Assembly (NCBI RefSeq): GCF_000007825.1
Contig: NC_004722.1
Span: 4,504,501 to 4,568,500, forward strand
Length of the DNA: 64,000 bases
Direction: 5' to 3'
Source: Bacillus cereus ATCC 14579
GTDB lineage: Bacteria; Bacillota; Bacilli; Bacillales; Bacillaceae_G
Each line of letters starts with the position of its first letter. The first letter of the stretch is position 1. The translations under genes were made by a program, and so were the position numbers. The notes under the pieces are model-generated. The model was given only the letters and a program-made list of their open reading frames with translations. It ran no database searches and was not told the origin of the DNA. This document shows, piece by piece, positions 1-8,791 of this stretch.

Positions 1-733
1 AGAACTCAGCAGCGTGGCGAGTTGTGTTTGAGTTTTCCGCACGGAATGTAGGTCCGAATGTGTATACATCACGGAATGCTAATGCATAAGCTTCAGCGTT
101 CAGCTGTCCACTTACTGTTAAGTTTGTTTCTTTACCGAAGAAGTCTTTTGACTCATCAACTTTTCCGTCTTCACCTTTTGGTAGGTTATTTAAATCTTGC
201 GTTGTTACGCGGAACATTTCGCCAGCACCTTCTGTATCACTACCAGTGATGATAGGTGTATGAACATGTACAAATCCACGCTCTTGGAAGAATTGGTGAA
301 TCGCAAATGCTGCGATAGAACGTACGCGGAACGTTGCAGAGAATGCATTTGTTCTTGGACGTAAGTGAGCGATTGTACGTAAGTATTCAAATGTATGACG
401 CTTCTTTTGAAGTGGGTAATCAGAATCTGATAAGCCCTCGATATCAATTTTTTCTGCTTTAATTTCAAATGGTTGCTTCGCTCCAGGCGTTGCAATTACT
501 TTACCTTCTACTTTAACTGAAGAGCTAAGTGGAAGTTTTGCAATTTCTTTGAAGTTCTCTAATTCTGTATCGAAAACGATTTGAACGCTTTTGAAGAAGC
601 TACCGTCGTTTAATTCGATGAAACCAAATGCTTTTGAATCACGTAAGTTACGAATCCACCCTGATACTTGTACTGTTTGATCTGCATACTTTTCTGTATC
701 TCTATACAGACTTTTTACTAATGTGTTTTCCAT
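1..733 (-). CDS. asnS: Asparagine--tRNA ligase, C-terminal part outside the window
   Basis: Class II aminoacyl-tRNA synthetase that charges tRNA-Asn in the cytoplasm. The visible N-terminal 244 residues hold the OB-fold anticodon-binding domain ([20 protein letters not shown] near residues 20-40) and the start of the catalytic core ([15 protein letters not shown] segment [14 protein letters not shown], then [25 protein letters not shown] and [14 protein letters not shown] motif 2). The ATG at 731-733 follows AAAGGAGA at good spacing. The upstream Asn-type T-box supports Asn rather than Asp specificity. The gene runs off the left edge, so its end and downstream neighbour are not seen. Confidence 0.95.
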
Positions 734-769
734 AGTGAAATTCTCCTTTGCTCATATATTTAAATACAA

Positions 770-1030
770 AAAAACCTTTCATCCATAAAGGGACGAAAGG
801 TTAAACTTCGCGGTACCACCCAATTTGTCATAAAGACCAACTTTAACTCGTATGTAATACATACTTCCCGGTTTGTAACAGGCCGGATTCCCGTCTAAGT
901 CTACTCTTGAATACAAGATTCAATTTCGGTTAGCAACTCCAAGGTGTTCTTCACATATACCGCCTCATCAGGCTCTCACCGTCCCTGACTCGCTTTGGAT
1001 TATAGTATATACTACTTTTCCTTATCATCG
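770..1030 (-). promoter_or_regulatory. T-box riboswitch, Asn specifier, upstream of asnS
   Basis: Read on the minus strand the leader holds the conserved T-box sequence GGGTGGTACCGCG (809-821) and then a terminator hairpin (AACCTTTC 773-780 with GAAAGGTT 795-802) followed by a T run. The stem I side holds GAAG-AAC-ACC, with AAC at 946-948 in the same context as the specifiers of the two other T-boxes in this window. Uncharged tRNA-Asn is expected to pair there and stabilise the antiterminator, switching asnS on under asparagine starvation. Confidence 0.93.
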
Positions 1031-1153
1031 TCTTTCATTTTGTTAAACTAAAATTAATGTACTACATTCGAGAGAAAGATGCAAGGTGTCGGAAAATATA
1101 TGAGCGATTTTTGTAATATATCGACTTACCGACAGTGTCCGACAACTAACCCA

Positions 1154-1187
1154 ATAAAAAAATTGCCGGAATATATCCGGCAATTTT
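1154..1187 (-). terminator. Terminator after pheT
   Basis: AATTGCCGGA (1161-1170) and TCCGGCAATT (1176-1185) form a hairpin, followed on the minus strand by a T run. It lies just past the pheT stop codon. Confidence 0.85.
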
Positions 1188-1191
1188 CTAA

Positions 1192-3612
1192 TTACTTACG
1201 TAACTCCGCACCGAATTTCTCTTCTACCGTTGTTAGTACACGGTTATGTGCTTCTGTTACTTCTTCGTCTGTTAATGTACGTTCTGCATCGAAGTAAGTC
1301 ATAGAGAATGCAAGTGATTTCTTGCCTTCTTCCATTTTTTCACCTTCGTATAAGTCGAATAGTGTTACGTCTTTCAGAAGTTCTCCGCCAGCTTCAGCAA
1401 TGACTTGCTTCATTTCACCAGCTTTTGTTTCTTTTGTTACTACAACAGCCATGTCACGTGTCATAGATGGGAAACGTGGAATTGCTGCGTAGTAAGTTTC
1501 TTCAGCGTCTGCACCGAATACTTTTACAAGAGATAATTCAAATACGAATGTATTTTTCACATCTAATTGTTTTTCTGCTTCTGGGTGCAATTGACCGATG
1601 AAACCAATTACTTCGCCATCTAATACGATGTCAGCTGTACGGCCTGGGTGCATACCTTCGCGTTTTGCTGGTGCATATGTGATTTGGTTTGCAACGCCAA
1701 GTACGTCGAATAGTCCTTCTAGTACACCTTTCACAACGAAGAAGTCTACTACTTTCTTCTCACCTTGCCATGCATGGTGAAGAGCAAGACCTGTCATAAC
1801 ACCTGCAAGATGTTGTTCTTCTTTCGGAAGTTCTCCTTCTTCTGTCGGTAAGAAGATAGAACCTACTTCGTATAAAGCAACGCTGTCGTTTTTACGAGCG
1901 ACATTGTATGAAACTGCTTCTAGTAATTGCGGTACTAAGCTTAAACGAAGTTGGCTACGTTCTTCACTCATTGGAAGCGCAAGACCTACAGGCGCCTTTT
2001 CGTTTGGCTCAACCATATATTGTTTCGCTTTGTCAGCGCTTGTTAATGAATACGTGATTGCTTCATATAAACCAGCACCCTCTAAGAAGCGGCGTACTTT
2101 ACGACGTTTCGTTTGTGCTGATGTTAATTTACCACGAGTCATCGTTCCAGAAGGTAATGTAACTGGAATGTGGTCATAACCGTATAGACGGCCCACTTCT
2201 TCTACTAAGTCTTCTGAAATTGTAATATCAGGACGACGTGCTGGTACATTCACGTGGAATGTTCCTTCTACTTCTGTGAATGGGAATTTCAAGTTTGTGA
2301 ACATTGTACCCATTTCACTCGCAGAAATATTTGTACCTAATACACGGTTTACTTTTTCAGCAGTAACAGATACTGTACGCTCTTGTACTTGTAAGTTGTC
2401 AGCTTCTACTACACCTTCAAGTGCTTCACCGCCAGCATATTTCGCCATTAAAGCAGCTGCGTGTTGAATTGCTTCAAATGTACGTGTTGGGTCGATTCCT
2501 TTTTCGAAACGTGCACTTGATTCACTACGAAGACCTAAGTCTTTTGATGTACGACGTACTGTTTGACCTGCAAAATATGCAGACTCAATTAGAACGTTTA
2601 CTGTCTCATTTGTAACTTCAGAATCCGCCCCGCCCATTACACCAGCAACAGCTAAAGCTTTCGTGCCGTTTGTAATTACAAGGTGGTGGCTTTGTAATGT
2701 ACGCTCTTGATCATCTAACGTTTCAATTTTTTCGCCTTCTTTTGCAAGACGAACAACGATTTCTTTTGAACCTAATTTATCGTAATCGAATGCATGTAAC
2801 GGTTGACCGTATTCCATTAAAATGTAGTTTGTAATATCCACTACGTTGCTAATTGGACGAATGCCAGCTGCCATAAGACGAGTTTGCATCCACATTGGTG
2901 ATGGACCAATCTTTACGTTTTTAACCATTTTTGCAATGTATAATGGGTTTTCTTCTTTCGCTTCTACACTTACAGAAATATAATCAGAAGTTTTTTCTGC
3001 TGTTTCTTGTAAGTCGATAGCTGGAAGCTTTACTTCGCGGCCATAAATAGCAGCTACTTCGTAAGCAACACCTAACATGTTTAAGCAATCTGCACGGTTT
3101 GGTGTTAAGCCAAGCTCAAGTACTTCATCGTGTAAGTTTAAAATTTCAAGTGCATCTGCACCAACTTCAGCGTCACTTGGGAAGATGAAGATACCATCTG
3201 CGTATTCTTTTGAAACTAACTTTCCATCAATACCAAGCTCTTGAAGAGCACAAACCATACCGTGAGAAGCTTCACCGCGTAGTTTTGCTTTTTTGATTTT
3301 GAAGTTACCAGGAAGTACAGCTCCAACTTTTGCAACTGGTACTTTTAAACCTTTTGCAATGTTAGCAGCTCCACAAATAATTTGAACTGGCTCTTCTTCA
3401 CCGATATCGATTAAGCATTTGCTTAATTTATCAGCTTCTGGGTGTTTTTCACATTCTAATACGTGACCAACTACAACACCTTTTACACCTTTATTTAATA
3501 CTTCAACGCCTTCTACTTCAATACCACTTTTCGTGATTTTGTCTGCTAGTTCTTGTGCTGTTACATCTTTAATATCTACATACTCTTGTAACCAACGATA
3601 TGATACGAACAT
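1192..3612 (-). CDS. pheT: Phenylalanine--tRNA ligase beta subunit
   Basis: Large subunit of the alpha2-beta2 PheRS. At 806 residues it has the usual full bacterial length. The order of domains is standard: an EMAP/OB tRNA-binding domain near residues 40-150 (VVGHVLECEKHPEADKL), the B3/B4 editing region (about 210-380), the B5 domain (about 400-480), the catalytic-like core, and a C-terminal FDX-ACB anticodon-binding domain (about 710-805, RFPSMTRDMAVVV). It starts 18 bp after pheS behind a GGAGAGG ribosome binding site, so the two form one operon under the Phe T-box. The protein looks intact. Confidence 0.97.
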   Translation of the reverse strand: MFVSYRWLQEYVDIKDVTAQELADKITKSGIEVEGVEVLNKGVKGVVVGHVLECEKHPEADKLSKCLIDIGEEEPVQIICGAANIAKGLKVPVAKVGAVLPGNFKIKKAKLRGEASHGMVCALQELGIDGKLVSKEYADGIFIFPSDAEVGADALEILNLHDEVLELGLTPNRADCLNMLGVAYEVAAIYGREVKLPAIDLQETAEKTSDYISVSVEAKEENPLYIAKMVKNVKIGPSPMWMQTRLMAAGIRPISNVVDITNYILMEYGQPLHAFDYDKLGSKEIVVRLAKEGEKIETLDDQERTLQSHHLVITNGTKALAVAGVMGGADSEVTNETVNVLIESAYFAGQTVRRTSKDLGLRSESSARFEKGIDPTRTFEAIQHAAALMAKYAGGEALEGVVEADNLQVQERTVSVTAEKVNRVLGTNISASEMGTMFTNLKFPFTEVEGTFHVNVPARRPDITISEDLVEEVGRLYGYDHIPVTLPSGTMTRGKLTSAQTKRRKVRRFLEGAGLYEAITYSLTSADKAKQYMVEPNEKAPVGLALPMSEERSQLRLSLVPQLLEAVSYNVARKNDSVALYEVGSIFLPTEEGELPKEEQHLAGVMTGLALHHAWQGEKKVVDFFVVKGVLEGLFDVLGVANQITYAPAKREGMHPGRTADIVLDGEVIGFIGQLHPEAEKQLDVKNTFVFELSLVKVFGADAEETYYAAIPRFPSMTRDMAVVVTKETKAGEMKQVIAEAGGELLKDVTLFDLYEGEKMEEGKKSLAFSMTYFDAERTLTDEEVTEAHNRVLTTVEEKFGAELRK

Positions 3613-3630
3613 ACTTATCCTCTCCTTCCC

Positions 3631-4665
3631 TTACGCTCGTTTGAATTGTTGTAAGAAACGTACATCATTTGTATAGAAATGACGAATGTCATCTACTCCG
3701 TATTTCAACATTGCGATACGCTCTGCGCCCATACCGAATGCGAAACCTTGATATTCTTTTGAATCATAACCAGCCATTTCAAGTACGTTCGGGTGAACCA
3801 TACCTGCGCCTAGAATTTCAATCCAGCCAGTTCCTTTACAAGTGCCGCAGCCTTTGCCATGACACATCATACAAGAAATATCCATCTCTACAGATGGCTC
3901 TGTGAATGGGAAGAAACTTGGACGAAGACGGATTTCACGATCTTCACCGAACATCTTTTTCACGAATACTTGCAGTGTACCTTTTAAGTCACTCATACGA
4001 ATGTTTTTATCAATTACAAGACCTTCAATTTGCATGAACTGATGTGAATGCGTCGCATCGTCGTCATCACGGCGATACACTTTACCAGGACAAATAATTT
4101 TAATTGGGCCTTTTTCTTTATTATTTTCCATCGTACGTGCTTGCACAGAAGATGTATGTGTACGTAGTAACGTTTCTTCTGTGATGTAGAATGTATCTTG
4201 CATATCACGCGCTGGGTGATCTTTCGGTAAGTTTAGTGCTTCGAAGTTGTAGTAGTCTTTTTCTACTTCTGTTCCTTCAGCTACTTCATAACCCATACCG
4301 ATGAATACATCTTCAATTTGCTCAACAACAGCCGTTAACGGATGGTGACAACCTGTTTCAACAGGACGACCTGGCAATGTAACATCAATTGTTTCAGTAG
4401 CTAATTTCGCTTCAATTACTGCTTTTTCTAAGTTACTAATTTTGTCGTCTAGACGCGTTTGAATCGCTTCACGTACTTCATTTACTAATGCTCCCATACG
4501 TGGACGCTCTTCTGCTGATAATTTTCCCATGCCGCGTAATACTTCTGTAATTGGACCTTTTTTTCCTAAATACGCTACGCGTACGTCGTTTAAGCCTTTC
4601 AGCTCTTTCGCTTCTTCAATAAGCTCTAACGCTTTTTGCTTTAGCTCTTTTAAACGTGCTTCCAT
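3631..4665 (-). CDS. pheS: Phenylalanine--tRNA ligase alpha subunit
   Basis: Catalytic subunit of PheRS (344 residues). It has an N-terminal coiled coil (about 1-90) and a class II core with the motif 2 region [12 protein letters not shown] (about residue 168), [10 protein letters not shown], and [11 protein letters not shown] Cys-rich knuckle ([12 protein letters not shown], about residues 265-276) precedes the [10 protein letters not shown] segment, as in other Bacillus PheS. Motif 3 is [14 protein letters not shown] near residue 310. It is the first gene of the pheST operon. Confidence 0.97.
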
Positions 4666-4689
4666 TTTGGAACCCTCCTAATTTTAAAA

Positions 4690-4955
4690 ATAAAAAAACC
4701 TCGCTCCCAAAAAGGGACGAGGTAAATTCGCGGTACCACCCTAAATTGACAGAACATGTCTGCCCACTCATTAGTTATAACGATCAATTCTGACCGGAAC
4801 GCCTTTACATATACATGGTCCTGGCGTCAACTCCAGAGGTGAATTCACTTTCGTCTACCATAAGAATGCTTTCAGTCTACGACATTCTCTCCCTATATGG
4901 CGATTTTGTAAGCTACTCTTCTCTATCAACGTTTTTCGTTATTTAACTTTTAATA
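4690..4955 (-). promoter_or_regulatory. T-box riboswitch, Phe specifier, upstream of pheST
   Basis: The minus strand carries AGGGTGGTACCGCG (4729-4742) and the competing terminator CCTCG...CGAGG (4699-4722) with a T run. The specifier region reads GTGAA-TTC-ACCTC, so TTC (4841-4843) matches a Phe codon and so fits the gene it precedes. Uncharged tRNA-Phe should promote readthrough into pheS. Confidence 0.94.
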
Positions 4956-4986
4956 TAATGTACTTCAACTTATTATAAGAAGTTTT

Positions 4987-5751
4987 TTATTTGTTCGCAA
5001 CCGGGCTTTGCAAATAATACGTTAAAATCCCTGCTGCAACCGCAACATTTAATGATTCTGCCCCGCCGTAAATCGGAATATACAAGTTTTGATCCGTTTT
5101 TGCAAGAATTTCTTGGCGTACGCCATTTCCTTCATTTCCTACAATTAATGCAAAACTGCCAGCCGGCGTTACTTCACCATACGGAACTCCATTTTCAAGA
5201 GCTGTTCCATATACAGGAACGTTATTTTCTTTTAACTTGTCTACCCATTCTTCTAAGTTCCCTTTTACAATTGGTAAGTGGAAAATAGAGCCTTGTGTAG
5301 AGCGGAGTACTTTACTATTGTAAACATCAACACAACCTTCTCCAAGCACAACGGCGTGAATACCAGCTGCATCAGCTGTACGAATAATTGTTCCTAAATT
5401 ACCTGGGTCTTGCAGGCCATCTAATAAAAGGAATTTCCCATCAGTAAGAGCTACTTCTTTCTCATGCTTCTCACAAACAGCAAATACACCTTGCGTCGTT
5501 TCTGTTTCACGAAGTATTTTTACAATCGCCTCAGGTACGATGTACATTTCCACATCATTAACTGTCCAATCTTTCGGAAGGTCTGTCTGATCTGAAACGA
5601 TAAGTTCTGTTACAATTCCTGTCTTCAAAGCTTCCTCGACTAAGTGGAATCCTTCTACAAAAAATAAACCTTTTTTATCGCGTTCTTTTTTCGTTTGCAG
5701 CTTTTTCCACTGCTTTACACGCGGATTTTGTACTGAATCAATGTTTTTCAT
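4987..5751 (-). CDS. ysgA: TrmH/SpoU-family RNA 2'-O-methyltransferase (YsgA type)
   Basis: SPOUT-class methyltransferase that probably uses S-adenosylmethionine to methylate a ribose in rRNA or tRNA. The protein has an N-terminal substrate-binding region (about residues 1-95) and a knotted SpoU domain with motifs LLDGLQDPGNLGTIIRTADA (about 115-135), the VGNEGNGV segment and IPIYGGAESLNVAVAAGIL at the C terminus. I chose the ATG at 5751 (KNIDSVQNPRVKQW follows), since the upstream in-frame ATG at 5784 has no ribosome binding site. Position next to pheST matches ysgA of B. subtilis. The exact RNA target cannot be read from sequence. Confidence 0.88.
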   Translation of the reverse strand: MKNIDSVQNPRVKQWKKLQTKKERDKKGLFFVEGFHLVEEALKTGIVTELIVSDQTDLPKDWTVNDVEMYIVPEAIVKILRETETTQGVFAVCEKHEKEVALTDGKFLLLDGLQDPGNLGTIIRTADAAGIHAVVLGEGCVDVYNSKVLRSTQGSIFHLPIVKGNLEEWVDKLKENNVPVYGTALENGVPYGEVTPAGSFALIVGNEGNGVRQEILAKTDQNLYIPIYGGAESLNVAVAAGILTYYLQSPVANK

Positions 5752-5866
5752 AATATGTATTTCCCTCTCTTCTTGTCTTATCATTATAGCCTATTTTTCA
5801 TACATATTTACATAAAAAAGAACAAAAACTAACGTCAGTTTCAATTCTGAAGAAGAGGTGAAAGCA

Positions 5867-6076
5867 ATGAGTTTTAATTTACGCGGTGCCGTATTAGCGA
5901 ATGTATCTGGAAATTCACAAGATCAATTACAAGAAACAATCGTCGATGCAATTCAAAGCGGTGAAGAAAAAATGCTTCCAGGTCTTGGCGTTTTATTTGA
6001 AGTCATTTGGAAAAATGCTGATGAAAATGAAAAGCACGAAATGTTAGAAACACTAGAGCAAGGATTAAAAAAATAA
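5867..6076 (+). CDS. sspI: Small acid-soluble spore protein SspI
   Basis: A 69-residue minor SASP of the SspI family, expected in the spore core and made late in the forespore. The sequence begins MSFNLRGAVLANVSGNSQDQ and has the family segment ETIVDAIQSGEEKMLPGLGVLFE. The ATG at 5867 follows GAAGAGGTGAAAGC, a better start than the in-frame ATG three codons upstream. It is monocistronic with its own terminator. It is oriented opposite to the methyltransferase. Confidence 0.95.
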   Translation: MSFNLRGAVLANVSGNSQDQLQETIVDAIQSGEEKMLPGLGVLFEVIWKNADENEKHEMLETLEQGLKK

Positions 6077-6084
6077 GCAATTTG

Positions 6085-6120
6085 AAAATCACCTTTGCAT
6101 AAGCTAAGGTGATTTTTTTG
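6085..6120 (+). terminator. Terminator after sspI
   Basis: AATCACCTT (6087-6095) pairs with AAGGTGATT (6106-6114) and is followed by a T run. Confidence 0.9.
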
Positions 6121-6253
6121 CAGAAAAATTTTTTCTTCTCCTAAACATTTCTACTTTACTAACGAACTATGAATGGAGTACAATGTTCAAAATACATTTA
6201 AACCGATCGATTTTTCTTCATATACACCATAAGATAAAAGGAGTGAATGTTTT

Positions 6254-6811
6254 ATGCACCGTATTACGCTTGAACAAATTTTTAAACACCACATTACACA
6301 AAAATACGTAAACCGTTCTGGAATGGTCCACGCGATCGCTGTCGCTTACCATGCGTTTCACCTAGCCAAAAAGCATCACGCCTCAGTCGATGCTGCCACA
6401 AAAGCTGGCTTCCTTCATGATATCGGACATCATACGTGGTACACAGGCGGCGAATGGGATTATGACTTATATAAAAAGAATGATATCCATGCAATTAAAG
6501 GCGCTGAAAGAGCACATAAATTACTTATTAGATTAGGAGAACATCCAAAACTAGCAAAAGAAATTTCTATTGCAATTCTTCTTCATACAGATTCTTTCTT
6601 AGTGGAACAAGAAATTGAAAGAACATCTCTTCAAAATATTATTAAATGGGCAGACGAAGCAGATGAAGAACCGGGCGGAGCGCATCATTATCGAACAATT
6701 TCTTATGAAAAAGCACTTAAAGCAATTCAGCAATTAGATCGATTGGTAGAGCGTGAATTGCAAATAGAGCAAGCAAAATTGAATAACAAGACAGAACATA
6801 GTTATCAATGA
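6254..6811 (+). CDS. HD-domain metal-dependent phosphohydrolase (YqeK-like)
   Basis: A 185-residue protein of the HD superfamily. The metal ligands are visible as H26 (GMVHAIAV), H55-D56 (GFLHDIGHH), and a later DEADEEPGG segment (D near residue 136). This layout resembles the YqeK/diadenosine tetraphosphatase-like HD proteins, but the family has many substrates, so the reaction is inferred only as phosphoester hydrolysis. An ATG preceded by AAAAGGAGTG sets the start. It stands alone between the sspI terminator and its own terminator. Confidence 0.8.
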   Translation: MHRITLEQIFKHHITQKYVNRSGMVHAIAVAYHAFHLAKKHHASVDAATKAGFLHDIGHHTWYTGGEWDYDLYKKNDIHAIKGAERAHKLLIRLGEHPKLAKEISIAILLHTDSFLVEQEIERTSLQNIIKWADEADEEPGGAHHYRTISYEKALKAIQQLDRLVERELQIEQAKLNNKTEHSYQ

Positions 6812-6812
6812 G

Positions 6813-6850
6813 AAAGAGGCATCACTACAGGGTGATACCTCTTTTATTAT
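6813..6850 (+). terminator. Terminator after the HD-domain gene
   Basis: AAGAGGCATCAC (6814-6825) pairs with GTGATACCTCTT (6832-6843), one mismatch, followed by TTTATTATTT. Confidence 0.88.
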
Positions 6851-6867
6851 TTTATGGAAAATAAACC

Positions 6868-7022
6868 TTTATCCCGCATTAACGAGCAGTAAGACCCCCA
6901 CCTCGAAATTCAGCAACGACGAGGAAGTTAGGTGGAGAATCAACTGCCCGTAAAAGCCCGATTGGTGAGGGCTGATAATCAGTGGGGGATGAACCTCCCC
7001 AATGATTAAAGTTTCACTTTAT
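6868..7022 (+). repeat. bcr1 repeat element, full length
   Basis: The element is 155 bp and bounded by TTTAT at both ends (6868-6872 and 7018-7022), as in the bcr1 repeats described for the B. cereus group. It contains the hairpin arms AATCAGTGGGGGA and CCTCCCCAATGATT near its 3' end and an internal GCCCGATTGGTGAGGGC hairpin. The TTTAT repeats fit a target duplication from non-autonomous transposition. A shortened relative lies at 59683-59784. Confidence 0.88.
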
Positions 7023-7101
7023 ATGTAATATTTAAATGTTACATTCAAAAACATCTTACTTTATAATTAAATATGCAAATATAAAAGAGGTGATTTTACA
7101 A

Positions 7102-7860
7102 ATGCAACCCGCTACACAGCTTTCTAATGAACAAAAACACTCGATGTCATGGGGACAATTTATTAGCTCTGTTTTATTCGCCTTTTTTGGAACTGGACTT
7201 ATTACTATGTTCCTCGCAATGCCATTAACAATTTATACAGCAGGTCTTACAGTTAAAAAACAAGTTGCCCTGTATGAATCTATTGCAAATACTGCAAGTA
7301 CCGTATTACAACTAGCTGTATTGTTATTCTTCATTTTTAAATTCGAACCCGCAAAAAAATTACTACTAAAATCTTTTAACTTTAAAACACTGAAAGAATG
7401 GCGCACATACGTATACTTACTTCTTTTCTTCGTTATCAACATCATACTCAATTACATCTTGTTAAATTATGTGTTCCAAGACGCAACAAAGCAGCAATCT
7501 TCCGCACTAAGCTTAGACGTCTTTAAGCAATATCAAATATTATTACTTCTCAGCTTTGCAATACTCACACCCATTTTTGAAGAACTTATTTTCCGTGGTT
7601 TTATACTTCGCTTCTTCTCAGAACGCTTTCCATTTTGGATTGCAGCCATCGTAACAAGTTTCTTCTTCGGTATCGCTCATACATACTCACTTGGGGTAAT
7701 GGTAATTACTTTCTTTATGGGATTATTAATGGCCATTTTATGTAAAAAAACAAAGTCCATTATTCCAGCTATGTTATTTCATATTATGAATAACATGTTT
7801 GGCATTCTTGAGTTAAAAAGAGGTATCATCGCGATACCTCTCTTTACTCTTTTATCATAA
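7102..7860 (+). CDS. CPBP-family intramembrane metalloprotease
   Basis: A 252-residue, highly hydrophobic protein with about seven membrane segments. The CPBP (Abi) motifs are all present: EE at residues 160-161 with R165 (FEELIFRGF), H193 (GIAHTYS), and H227 with N231 (FHIMNNM). Family members cleave or process membrane-associated peptides, and some act in bacteriocin self-immunity; the substrate here is unknown. I chose ATG 7102 because GAGGTGATTTTACA precedes it; an in-frame ATG at 7036 has no such signal. The last codons overlap a hairpin that looks like a terminator. Confidence 0.85.
   Translation: MQPATQLSNEQKHSMSWGQFISSVLFAFFGTGLITMFLAMPLTIYTAGLTVKKQVALYESIANTASTVLQLAVLLFFIFKFEPAKKLLLKSFNFKTLKEWRTYVYLLLFFVINIILNYILLNYVFQDATKQQSSALSLDVFKQYQILLLLSFAILTPIFEELIFRGFILRFFSERFPFWIAAIVTSFFFGIAHTYSLGVMVITFFMGLLMAILCKKTKSIIPAMLFHIMNNMFGILELKRGIIAIPLFTLLS
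7817..7858 (+). terminator. Hairpin terminator lying inside the end of the CPBP gene
   Basis: AGAGGTATC (7819-7827) and GATACCTCT (7833-7841) are perfect 9-bp arms with a 5-nt loop, followed by CTTTACTCTTTT. The structure ends before the stop codon at 7858-7860. Confidence 0.65.
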
Positions 7861-8003
7861 CTTCAAACTCTTCTGCGGTTAGCGTTTTTGATAATCCGTA
7901 TCGTTATTACCCATTTCCTTCAATTTATATATACTCATTAATAATATCCAAAATAAACCTCATGTAGTAAAATATAACTTAATTCACATAAAGGAGTTTA
8001 CAT

Positions 8004-8375
8004 ATGTTCAGTATTATTTGGATGCTTTTCACGCCACTTCTCTTACTATGCGGGATTGCTGGTGGTATTTTTTTAATAGTAACGGGGATTAAATATCGGA
8101 AATTACTCGTTGGTTTAATGGGGCTACTTAGCCTATCCTTTGTCACACTACCTTTTGTTCTTTTAAGTGTAGGGATTCATATCGATACAATTTTCCCGAT
8201 TCCAACTGCTCTTTACTGGACCCTATTTTCTTTAACTGGATTATTAGCAGGGGTAAGTGGAGTACAAGCCAAAATTAAAAGTATACGTAATATGGGATTC
8301 ATTATTTTTACCATTGGAATATTAGGTGTTATCTTCTGGGAGCTCATGTCTGTAGGTGATTCATTCTATATATAA
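8004..8375 (+). CDS. Small membrane protein, tandem paralogue 1
   Basis: I do not recognise a family. The 123-residue protein has four predicted membrane segments (about residues 9-31, 38-56, 66-86 and 95-114). It shares its plan with the next gene: a GIxxGIFLIxxGIKYxK stretch near residue 18-33, a conserved FPIPTALYWTLFSLTGLLAGVSG segment near 67-89, and a final hydrophobic helix. The ATG follows AAAGGAGTTTACAT. A role in the membrane is all that can be inferred. Confidence 0.65.
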   Translation: MFSIIWMLFTPLLLLCGIAGGIFLIVTGIKYRKLLVGLMGLLSLSFVTLPFVLLSVGIHIDTIFPIPTALYWTLFSLTGLLAGVSGVQAKIKSIRNMGFIIFTIGILGVIFWELMSVGDSFYI

Positions 8376-8413
8376 TATTTTTTAGCACCCTCCAAATCGG
8401 AGGTAATCCAGAA

Positions 8414-8770
8414 GTGTTTGGAATATTAACTTGGATGATTTTAGCTCTTACTTTAATGTTATGCGCATTTATCGTTGGTATTTTTTTAATTATTTATGGT
8501 ATTAAATATCATAAATCACTCACTATTATAGCTGGTTTAATTAGCATATTACTTATCGTTGTTCCTATCGTTTGTATAGGTTCTGGAATAGATTTAGAGG
8601 GGATGGTTCCAATTTCGGGAACTTTATATTGGTGCTTCTTCTCTTTAGCTGGACTATTAGCTATTATAAGCGGCAGGCAAATATCGAGTATTTGTTCTAT
8701 GGGGATAATTTTGTTTCTAGCAGGGCTGTGCTCCGTAACTGGTTATCATTTTTTATATCTCACTCTTTAA
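8414..8770 (+). CDS. Small membrane protein, tandem paralogue 2
   Basis: The 118-residue protein is a diverged copy of the gene before it: GIFLIIYGIKYHKSL matches GIFLIVTGIKYRKLL, and LYWCFFSLAGLLAIISG matches LYWTLFSLTGLLAGVSG. Four membrane helices are predicted. The likely start is GTG at 8414, ten bases after GGAGG. The pair is 38 bp apart and probably co-transcribed. Function unknown. Confidence 0.62.
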   Translation: MFGILTWMILALTLMLCAFIVGIFLIIYGIKYHKSLTIIAGLISILLIVVPIVCIGSGIDLEGMVPISGTLYWCFFSLAGLLAIISGRQISSICSMGIILFLAGLCSVTGYHFLYLTL

Positions 8771-8791
8771 AAAGACAAAAAAGCAGGGAAA

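Noticed and set aside
58..495. Short open frames inside asnS
   Set aside because: They lie in other frames of the synthetase gene and have no ribosome binding sites.
5052..5288. 78-codon plus-strand frame inside the methyltransferase
   Set aside because: Antisense to a well-supported gene, no start signal, Leu- and His-rich composition typical of shadow frames.
6868..7022. Riboswitch instead of repeat
   Set aside because: The TTTAT borders, exact 155-bp size and a second related copy favour the bcr1 element.
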